Origin: Rhizobiales bacterium Y(2018)
GTDB taxonomy: Bacteria > Pseudomonadota > Alphaproteobacteria > Rhizobiales > Aestuariivirgaceae
Reading direction: 5' to 3'
DNA length: 64,000 nt
Assembly (NCBI GenBank): GCA_005502925.1
Contig: SCPD01000017.1
Span: 1 to 64,000, forward strand
Within the stretch, counting starts at the first letter, position 1. Every line of letters begins with the position of its first letter. Positions 44,988-52,000 of the stretch are shown here, piece by piece. A program made the translations under genes and the position numbers. The notes beneath the pieces are model-generated. The model saw nothing but the letters and a program-made list of their open reading frames with translations, searched no databases and was not told where the DNA came from.

Positions 44988-45176
44988 ATGCCGATTTTCG
45001 CTCACCTCTCAATCGGTGTCCGCGATATCGAGGCGGCCAGGCGTTTTTATGACGCGGCCTTGGCACCTCTGGGCATCACCCGCCTCTATGAAGGCGCCGG
45101 GGATTATTTCGCCGCCTTCCTCAAGGACCCCGACGGTCAGCGGATCGAGGCCGTCTGCCATCTCAGGCAAACCTGA
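44988..45176 (+). CDS. Shrunken VOC-family protein (internal deletion?)
   Basis: 62 residues. The first about 36 (HLSIGVRDIEAARRFYDAAL and LAPLGITRLYE) match the start of a standard 120-130 residue VOC/glyoxalase protein, and the last about 25 (DYFAAFLKDPDGQRIEAVCH) match its end. The central half seems missing, in frame. It may be a decayed gene that stayed open or a real half-size VOC module working as a multimer. It ends one base before the stop of the convergent membrane-protein gene. Confidence 0.6.
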   Translation: MPIFAHLSIGVRDIEAARRFYDAALAPLGITRLYEGAGDYFAAFLKDPDGQRIEAVCHLRQT

Positions 45177-45177
45177 G

Positions 45178-45438
45178 TCAGGCGACATTCACCGCCGTCA
45201 CCAGCATTGCCGCGGCGAGCAGGCTGAGTGAGAAGCGGAAACTCGCCCGCCGGGCAAAATCGATGACGACGGCGAAGGTTCCGACCGCAATAGTCACGAA
45301 CCCCAGTGTCAGCGCGAGAAAATGTCCAAAACCGATCGATACCAGCGCCACCAGGCAGAAGGCGATATGGATCACGCCGGCGCGCAGGAGACTGAGAAAG
45401 AGGACATAGGCCCTTTCCTTGCCTGCGGGGACAGTCAT
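45178..45438 (-). CDS. Small two- or three-helix membrane protein, paralogue of 46420-46740
   Basis: 86 residues with hydrophobic segments near 18-40, 43-62 and 68-85. Side by side with the protein at 46420, the segments RAxxxIAFxLxALVSxxFGHxLxxxLGF and IxxGTxAVxIDxAR align, so the two are clear paralogues. The ATG is 3 bases after the stop of the CBS-domain gene, so they form one transcript. Some resemblance to small cytochrome-oxidase subunit IV-like proteins is seen but not convincing. Confidence 0.75.
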   Translation of the reverse strand: MTVPAGKERAYVLFLSLLRAGVIHIAFCLVALVSIGFGHFLALTLGFVTIAVGTFAVVIDFARRASFRFSLSLLAAAMLVTAVNVA

Positions 45439-45441
45439 TGC

Positions 45442-45900
45442 TCAGTCCAGCGCCAGACCGATACCGTCGGTCGTCTGTGAATGGAGACCGCCCTTGCGTG
45501 AAATGTCACCCAGCGTGGTCCCGGTTTTCGCGCGGACATCGGTTTTTGCGAGATCGCCAAGCGAAACGATGCCGACAAGCCGTTTGTCGCGATTCAGCAC
45601 CGGCAGACGCCGAATCTGGATGTCACCCATATTATTGAGCACCTGTTCGACCGCCTCGTCCTCGAAGCAATACATGACCTCGGTGCTCATGACATCGCTT
45701 ACGAGGTCTTCCGGTCCAAGCCCATGCGCCACGCCCCGAACCGCGATGTCGCGATCGGTGATCATGCCCACGAGCCGATCGTCATCGCTCACCGGCATGA
45801 CTCCGGCATCGATCTCGGCCATCGCCAAGGCGACGGTTTCCAACGTGTCGTCCGGCCGCGCGATCCGGACATCAGTGCTCATGCATTCCCTGATCTTCAT
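45442..45900 (-). CDS. CBS-domain-pair protein
   Basis: 152 residues. Two CBS motifs fill the protein: the first around VRIARPDDTLETVALAMAE to LVGMITDRDIAVR, the second around VMYCFEDEAVEQVLNNM to LVGIVSLGDLAK. CBS pairs bind adenine nucleotides and act as energy or redox sensors. The ATG at 45900 is chosen because GAGGAG lies six bases upstream; longer readings extend into the intergenic palindromes. It is followed by the small membrane-protein gene. Confidence 0.9.
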   Translation of the reverse strand: MKIRECMSTDVRIARPDDTLETVALAMAEIDAGVMPVSDDDRLVGMITDRDIAVRGVAHGLGPEDLVSDVMSTEVMYCFEDEAVEQVLNNMGDIQIRRLPVLNRDKRLVGIVSLGDLAKTDVRAKTGTTLGDISRKGGLHSQTTDGIGLALD

Positions 45901-46013
45901 GGTCATCTCCTCGATTTCCGCAATGACGCGGCAGGGCGCCCTCCCTTCAACTCGCCGGATGGCTGTTCCCTTCCACCAATGAATGAGAAGCCGGTCCGGT
46001 TGCGTTAGCACGT

Positions 46014-46116
46014 GATCAGGAAAAGCGGACACCGGTTTTCCGTCCGATCACGCGCCAACTCAAATTCCGATCACGTTTATCAATTCAGGTCGAACCGACC
46101 TGAATTGATCGTGATC
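46014..46116. repeat. Intergenic palindromic repeat block
   Basis: GATCAGGAAAAGCGGACACC, then GGTTTTCCG and GATCACG (46014-46056) is an interrupted palindrome. It is followed by a second dyad, 46069-46116, with outer arms GATCACG/CGTGATC and a perfect 14-bp inner stem ATCAATTCAGGTCG/CGACCTGAATTGAT around a 3-base loop. The first part resembles a palindromic element common between genes in rhizobial genomes (from memory). The block lies upstream of the CBS gene and holds no ORF. Confidence 0.7.
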
Positions 46117-46258
46117 TGGCCAGCTCGGACCGGCCCTGTCCTGATCGAAAATGGCGAAAACCAGAAGTCACAGGACATTGGGTCTACGCAGTGACCGCCA
46201 TATGGTTCCAAGAAAACTGGCTTTCGGAACTTTCGTTCCGCCGTCGGGTTGAAGTTCC

Positions 46259-46408
46259 ATGGCCACCATCCCCACCCCCGAAACGCCCGATCAGCCGGAA
46301 CCGCCGGCGCCCAAGCCAGATCCCATTCCACCGGAACCGGGCAAACCGCCATCCAATCCTGAGATCGAGCCGCCCGACCGGCGCAAGAACCAGCCGATGC
46401 GGGTCTGA
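46259..46408 (+). CDS. Small proline-rich protein
   Basis: 49 codons from ATG to TGA, about one third proline (starts MATIPTPETPDQPEPP, ends RRKNQPMRV). Proline-rich small proteins of this kind recur in rhizobial genomes and are probably disordered. No strong ribosome site is seen. It points toward the convergent membrane-protein gene and ends 12 bases before its stop. Composition in a GC-rich genome could be chance, so support is moderate. Confidence 0.45.
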   Translation: MATIPTPETPDQPEPPAPKPDPIPPEPGKPPSNPEIEPPDRRKNQPMRV

Positions 46409-46419
46409 GACCTCGCATT

Positions 46420-46740
46420 TTAACGCATCGCACTCACCGCGATCACCAGGGCGGAAACCGCCAGCACCGACAGTGCCAGACCGAAATGCGAATGCCGCGC
46501 CATGTCGATGAGGACGGCCAGCGTCCCGATCACGATGACGAGGAAGCCCAGGCCCACCGGCAGAATATGCCCGAAAGCAAAGGATACGAGCGCCGTCAGG
46601 GCGAAGGCGATCAGCAGCAGCGCGGCGCGCATCAGGCTGACGAAGAAGTCATAACCCTGCTTCTTGTCCAGAGCCAGATGCTCGGTCCAGTCATGAATCG
46701 GGGCGCCGGCGCCCTCCGTGTCAGGATGGATATCGGCCAT
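46420..46740 (-). CDS. Small membrane protein, paralogue of 45178-45438
   Basis: 106 residues: a hydrophilic N-terminal stretch of about 35 (with HDWTEHLALDKKQGYDFF) and then three hydrophobic segments homologous to the neighbour at 45178. The ATG at 46740 has GAAGGAGG seven bases upstream. The HDWTEH element recalls aa3-type oxidase subunit IV-like proteins, but the number of membrane segments differs. Function unknown. Confidence 0.78.
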   Translation of the reverse strand: MADIHPDTEGAGAPIHDWTEHLALDKKQGYDFFVSLMRAALLLIAFALTALVSFAFGHILPVGLGFLVIVIGTLAVLIDMARHSHFGLALSVLAVSALVIAVSAMR

Positions 46741-46808
46741 GTCGTCCTCCTTCGGCCCCTCAGCGGTGAAGGCGGTTCCATGCACACGAGTCTATCCCAA
46801 TGACGCGC

Positions 46809-46842
46809 AGCCGGGCGGTGAGTTCCCTCGCCGCCCCCGGCT
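46809..46842. terminator. Imperfect stem-loop downstream of the monooxygenase gene
   Basis: AGCCGGGCGG and CCGCCCCCGGCT pair over 10 bp with a two-base bulge, 28 bases beyond the stop of the gene at 46870. No T-run follows, so it is a weak candidate for transcript ending. Confidence 0.3.
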
Positions 46843-46869
46843 ACGAAAATATAATATGCGGAAGCGCGC

Positions 46870-47238
46870 TCAGGCGACGCAGATGCCCGGCACCGCAACC
46901 TTCTGGAACAGATGCGGCGACGCGACGGCGGAAGCCGGATGGGCAGAAATATGCGCCCGGAATTCCGGATGGGTGAACGCCGCGCGGAAATCGGCGATAG
47001 ACTCCCACACCGCCTCGTTCAGATAGGTCGGGCTGTCGCCGACCGCGCGATGAAGCTGGGTCGAGATGAAGCCCGGCTGCCGCTTCATGAAGGCGGCATC
47101 TTTCTGCCAGGCTTTGAGAAAGGTCTCTTCGTCGGCCTTGTCGAGGGTCATGATATTGACGAGCACGACCGGGGCGGCGTCGAGGCCGATCTGGCGGTCG
47201 ATCGGAAAAGCGGGGTCGAGTGGGCGCAATTGTGGCAT
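46870..47238 (-). CDS. ABM-fold (antibiotic-biosynthesis-monooxygenase-like) protein
   Basis: 122 residues of the dimeric ferredoxin-like ABM type: VVLVNIMTLDKADEETFLKAW near 27, MKRQPGFISTQLHR, YLNEAVWESIADFRAAFTHPEFR. Family members oxidise quinone-like or aromatic compounds without cofactor, or degrade haem. AAGGAG precedes the ATG at 47238. It diverges from a MarR gene across a clear palindrome, the classical layout of a phenolic- or quinone-responsive detoxification pair. Confidence 0.85.
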   Translation of the reverse strand: MPQLRPLDPAFPIDRQIGLDAAPVVLVNIMTLDKADEETFLKAWQKDAAFMKRQPGFISTQLHRAVGDSPTYLNEAVWESIADFRAAFTHPEFRAHISAHPASAVASPHLFQKVAVPGICVA

Positions 47239-47266
47239 GGCAAACTCCTTCTTATTTGGTACCACG

Positions 47267-47316
47267 ATGTCAATACAGCACAATAGACACAATCATATTG
47301 ACATTATGATGTCAAT
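47267..47316. promoter_or_regulatory. Candidate MarR operator region
   Basis: ATTGACAT-TATG-ATGTCAAT (47297-47316) is a perfect 8-bp inverted repeat, the size and shape of a MarR dimer site. A further ATGTCAAT half-site lies at 47267-47274. Both are in the 96-base gap between the divergent ABM and MarR genes, 19 bases from the MarR start. Confidence 0.65.
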
Positions 47317-47334
47317 TAAAATACATGGTGACAA

Positions 47335-47799
47335 ATGCGCGAAATCAAGCGAACGCCGGCCGGCACGGCGCTGAGCGATCTCATCCTCGACCTGTTCCGG
47401 CTGAACAACGGGATCCTGACCGGGGGAGACAGGCTCGTGTCCGGCCTTGGCCTCACCAGCGCCCGCTGGCAGGTTCTCGGCACCATCATCGCGGCCGAGC
47501 GGCCACAGCCGGTCGCCTGGCTGGCGCGCGACACAGGCGCCAACCGCCAGAATGTCCAGCGCATCGTCAACGACCTGGAAAAGGAAGGCCTCGTCGCATT
47601 CGAGACCAACCCGCATCACCGGCGCGCCCAGCTTGTCGTGCTGACCGACAAAGGCAAGCAGGCCTTTGAGGCCGCCATGCGCCTCCAGGCGCCCTGGATC
47701 AACAAGCTCGCGCAAGGGATCTCGGTCGCGGACCTCGCGACGACGCATCGTGTTCTACTGGCGCTCAGTCGGAATATGGAGGCCAGCGAAGCTGGCTGA
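47335..47799 (+). CDS. MarR-family transcriptional regulator
   Basis: 154-residue winged-helix dimer. The recognition region reads ARDTGANRQNVQRIVNDLEKEGLV, followed by the wing NPHHRRAQLVVLTDKG. The helix LTSARWQVLGTIIAAERPQP precedes it. It likely represses itself and the divergent ABM gene through the adjacent palindrome, with release by a small aromatic ligand. The TGA shares its A with the ATG of a 32-codon ORF. Confidence 0.9.
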   Translation: MREIKRTPAGTALSDLILDLFRLNNGILTGGDRLVSGLGLTSARWQVLGTIIAAERPQPVAWLARDTGANRQNVQRIVNDLEKEGLVAFETNPHHRRAQLVVLTDKGKQAFEAAMRLQAPWINKLAQGISVADLATTHRVLLALSRNMEASEAG

Positions 47800-47897
47800 T
47801 GCTCGTCGCCCAGTTCAAACGCAACTACGATGAGATACTGAAATACGCGCGCGGCCAACTGGCGGAGCGCTGGAACTATCGCACCCTCGACGGCTGA
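47799..47897 (+). CDS. 32-codon ORF coupled to marR
   Basis: ATG overlaps the MarR stop (TGATG) and opens MLVAQFKRNYDEILKYARGQ and then LAERWNYRTLDG, a charged, helix-compatible peptide. It may be a genuine coupled micropeptide or the leftover of a longer gene. I do not recognise it. Confidence 0.35.
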   Translation: MLVAQFKRNYDEILKYARGQLAERWNYRTLDG

Positions 47898-47925
47898 TCA
47901 TAAGAGATCAGATTGCACCGGTATT

Positions 47926-48837
47926 TCACCGCTTCGGCAGCCATTTCTTCGCGATGCGGCAGACCATGGTGTAGGCTGGATCGTAAACATTGCCCACATC
48001 ATAGCGCACGACCTGGCCCATGAGGTGGCTCGCGGCCTTAGGGGACAGACCATAGTCGCTGGTCAGCCAGTTGAACATGTCGGTCGTCGCGTGCTGCAGC
48101 GCCTGCTCGAGCGGCCGTGCATTGCCGATCGAATAGATGTCGTCGGCGCTCTCGCCGCGCGGCCAGACGAGCGGGCGGCCCTTCTCGACCGTGAGACGGA
48201 TCTCGACCTCGAAACAGGTCTCGATGCCCGTGCCGACGATCTCGCCGTCACCTTGTGTCGCATGGCAGTCGCCGACGAAGAACAGCGCGCCCGGCACGGC
48301 GACCGGAAACCACACGGTGGCGCCGGGGCCGAAGCCCCGATAGTCCATATTGCCGCCATTCTCGGCGCTGGTCGCGGTGGAGAAGGCCTGGCCCCCGGCG
48401 GGCGCCACGCCGAAACAGCCGATCATCGGTTCGAGCGGCAGGACGAAATCTTCGAGTCCCGGCACAGCGGGTTCGAGCGTCGCCGTCAGCCCCTGGCTGT
48501 CGATCCGCCAATTCGTCTTATCCCGCGGCGGCAAGCCACGGACGAATTCCGGGTCGACGACATTGCCGGCGAGCGCCGCTCGCGTCCACCCGGTCGCCCG
48601 GATCGGCGTCATGCGCAAAATCTCGATCCGCAGCGCATCACCGGGCTCGGCGCCGGTCACGAAGATCGGGCCGTTCATCGGATTGGGTTCGGGCGCGCGC
48701 TGCACACCTTCTTTGTCGAAGCCATGCGCATCGATCGTTTCGGTGATCACGATATCGCCCGAGGCGACCGTGAGGGCCGCCGGCAAAGTGCCCAGCACAT
48801 TATGCCACTGGGTTGCAGTAAAACGGTGCGTTTTCAT
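47926..48837 (-). CDS. Acetamidase/formamidase-family amidohydrolase
   Basis: 303 residues of the FmdA/AmdA family, which hydrolyse short amides to ammonia and the acid. Typical segments are ITETIDAHGFDKEG near 31, NPMNGPIFVTGAEPGDALRIEI near 52, MIGCFGVAPAGG near 137, and the family signature FFVGDCHATQGDGEIVGTGIE near 187. It may supply ammonia from amides; the urea importer in the same window has a related nitrogen role, but the genes are not linked. It is preceded on the same strand by a tRNA gene. Confidence 0.9.
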   Translation of the reverse strand: MKTHRFTATQWHNVLGTLPAALTVASGDIVITETIDAHGFDKEGVQRAPEPNPMNGPIFVTGAEPGDALRIEILRMTPIRATGWTRAALAGNVVDPEFVRGLPPRDKTNWRIDSQGLTATLEPAVPGLEDFVLPLEPMIGCFGVAPAGGQAFSTATSAENGGNMDYRGFGPGATVWFPVAVPGALFFVGDCHATQGDGEIVGTGIETCFEVEIRLTVEKGRPLVWPRGESADDIYSIGNARPLEQALQHATTDMFNWLTSDYGLSPKAASHLMGQVVRYDVGNVYDPAYTMVCRIAKKWLPKR

Positions 48838-48875
48838 GGTTTAAGGCGCAACCCGAAGTTCACAGCGAGACATGG

Positions 48876-48951
48876 TGGTGGGCCCGGAGGGACTCGAACC
48901 CCCAACCAGACGGTTATGAGCCGTCAGCTCTAACCATTGAGCTACAGGCCC
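48876..48951 (-). tRNA. tRNA with CAU anticodon, probably tRNA-Ile2
   Basis: A 76-base gene including encoded CCA folds as a full cloverleaf: acceptor GGGCCTG/CGGGCCC with discriminator A, D stem GCTC/GAGC, anticodon stem GACGG/CCGTC around CTCATAA, variable TGGTT, T arm GGGGG-TTCGAGT-CCCTC. The CAU anticodon is read as Met or, after lysidine modification by TilS, as Ile (AUA). The short D-loop and the acceptor resemble isoleucine-2 rather than elongator methionine tRNA; this choice is moderate. Confidence 0.9.
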
Positions 48952-49001
48952 CACCCGGCGCGCATGGCTACAGCAATTCGTTTCCTAATTCCAGCCTGAC
49001 T

Positions 49002-52000
49002 TCAGAACTCCTGCTTGAGCTGGATCTCGCCACCCCAGGCCTCGAAATCGGAGCTTCCGAGCCCGTCATAGAAACCAGAGGCTGAGAGCGACGACGAGCC
49101 TCCGCCGAACAGTGTGAAGCCGAGCTCACCTCGCCCACGCAGGCCTTTGTCCTCGAGGCCCGGGCTTTCCGCCACGGTGGTCGCGGTGTTCTCCTGCGCG
49201 AAGGTCCAGATGCCTTCCAGCGTGACGAAGGGCTCGACCCTGGTGAAGTCGTTGAGCTCCATTTGGGTGCTCACCCTGGGCCCGAAGGTGAAGGTGCCGG
49301 TCGACGCCTTGATCGAGGGGATATCGAACCCGAGGCTGTCCTCGTACTCCTCGCTCTTCTCCTCGAAATAAGCGACCTCGGCCTTGGGCTGGATCGTGAA
49401 CTGGTCGAAATCGAAGCGCCCGATCAGCGCGCCCGAGATAAGCCAGCGCGTCGCGTCGACCTCGTCTTCATAGGTGCCGAAGGGCGACACGGTGTTATAG
49501 GATTGGCCCCAGGCGGCGCGGGCGTCGAAGAAGAAGTTCTCCGAAAGACGCGCCGTCAGATAAGGCCCGATCATATAGCCGAAACCGTCCATCTCGGCAT
49601 CGTCCTCGCCCTCCATGTCGGTCCAGTCGAGCTGGCCGCCGAGCCCCAAGAGCAGGCCGGGCGTCACCAGGTAATCGGCGCCGGCATGCAGGATGCCGAA
49701 ATTGCCGTCACCACCTTCCGCATTGAAACGGGCGAACTTGCCCTCGACCCAGATGTCGAAGGGATTGATCGGGGCATCCGCTCCGATGCGGTCGGCATAA
49801 AGCCCGTCGAAAGCCAGAGCCCCCTCTTCCTCACTCTTCTCATCCGTCGCCATGGCGCGGCGCAGGCTGTAGCTGAAACTGGCATCGCGCTCAGTGAAGC
49901 GCAGGCCGAAAGGCAACATGTCGCCGCCGAAGCTCATGCCGAAGCCCGACACGCCGCCCTGCCCCGAATAATTGCCGGTCAGCCGCTCGATGCGGCGGGT
50001 GGAATCGGGACCATTGGTGAGGATCAGTTGCGAGCGTGCCTCGAGGAACTGGCCGATGAGCCCGGTCGTCTTGCTGATGTCGGAGGCCGACAGCGTGCAG
50101 GTGACCTGGACGCCCGACACGACGGTGATGCTGCCGCTGCGCGTCTTGGGATCGATCGTGCTCACGCCGTCGCTGCACGCCGCCTTCGCCACGTCAAAAC
50201 TCTGCGGCACGCTGAAGGAGATCGGGAAGGTGCCGGGATTGACATTGATCGCCCCCGACGAGCCGCTGCCCGACGACGTGGCCACCGCGAAATTGAGTGG
50301 GGTTTCGGGTGACGAGAAGCTGAAGGTGCCGTCGACCGTCGTGTTGACGACCATCGTCACGCGGCCCTGCGCGCGCTGCACCACCGTGACGGTGAAGCTG
50401 TCGGTCACCTCATTACCGGCAGCATCCTCCGCTATATAGGTGATCACCGTCGGCCCGAGCGGGAAGGTCGCGCCGCTGGCCAGTCCGGTGGTCTGCGTGA
50501 CGGTGGCTCCCGGAAGATTGTCGCTCGCGGTCGGCACCGTCCAGGAGACGACCGAGCCTGTCAAAGGCGGATCGACCTCGACCGTGATGTCATCCGGGAA
50601 AGTGTCGAAAGTCGGCGGCGTATCATCATGTGCCGTCAGCGTATAGCTCGCGGCACTGCTGGAGAACGGGCCGCCATCCAGCGAAGGCGTGGCGTCCGTC
50701 GCGGTGACCGTGAAATTGAAGATACCGGTCTCCGTCACCGTGCCGGACAGGACTCCGCCTTCAGTCAGGGTCAATCCACTCGGCAAGCTGCCGCTCAACG
50801 TGAATTTGTGAGGGCTCTGGCCGCCCGTCGCGGCAAAGGTCTGGCTGAAGGAAGTGCTCGAATAGGCATCGAATGTGCCGCCCGGCGCGGGACTGGTGAT
50901 CGTCACCGTCGGATCGGTGACGGTCAGCGAATAGGCGACCGCGGCGCTTTCGAACGGACCGCCATCGCCGGCGGGTGTGCTGTCCGCCGCGACGATGCTG
51001 AAATTGAAGGTCCCCGCCACGTTCGGCGTGCCGGACAGGACACCTGCCGGCGACAAGCTCAGGCCGGACGGAAAAGCGCCGGCGGAAAGGGCGAATATAT
51101 GCGCGCCATTGCCGCCGCTCGCGGTGAAGCTTTGGCTGTAGGCCGTACCTGTCGCAGCCGCCGGAAGCGCCCCCGCTGCCGGAGCCGTGATGGTGACGGT
51201 CGGGTCGGCAACCGTAATGGAATAGGCGACCGCCGCGCCGGTAAACGGGCCGCCTTGGCCGGCAGGCGTTCCGTCGCTGGGTACGATGGAGAAATTGAAA
51301 GTGCCCGACTGGCTCGGCGTGCCCGACAGAGTGTTGCCCGAAAGTGTCAGGCCAGTTGGAAAGGCGCCGGCGCTGAGCGAGAATGAGTGCGTGCCGGTGC
51401 CGCCGCTCGCCGTGAAGCTCTGGCTGTAGGCGGTGCCCGTCGTCGCCCCCGGCAGGGCGCCTGCTGCGGGCGCGGTGATCGCCACCGTCGGCGCGCCGAT
51501 GGTGATCGTGTAGGCTTGGCTGCCTGTCGCGCCATAGGTGTCGGACGCGGTAACCGTGAAGTTGAACGTATTGACGGCGGTCGGCGTGCCGGAGATCTCC
51601 CCGCTGGTCTCATCGAGGTCCAGGCCATCGGGCAGCATGCCGGCGGTGACCTCGAAAACATAGGGCGCGGTACCGAGTGACGCGATGATGGTCTGTAAAT
51701 AAGGAGTCGTCGCCGCCTCGCCGGTCGTGGCGATCGCCGACAAAGTGAGCGTCGGAGCCGTCACGGTGATGCTCACCGTCGCGGCTGCCGAGGTGCCGGT
51801 CACATTGGTGGCGGTATAGGTGAAGCTGTCAGGGCCGGAATAGCCGGTGGTCGGTGTGTAGGTAATCGACGTTCCGACCGCCGTAGCGGTTCCATGCGCC
51901 GCTGTCCCGACCGCGACGCTGGCGGGCGGCCCTCCGGTGATATTGAGCGTGACCGCATTGTTAGTGCTGTTCGCGGGCACGGTGGCGGCGACATCATTGG

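Noticed and set aside
48876-48951. tRNA gene as an integration site of a mobile element
   Set aside because: No integrase, direct-repeat copy of the tRNA end or foreign-looking block was seen next to it.
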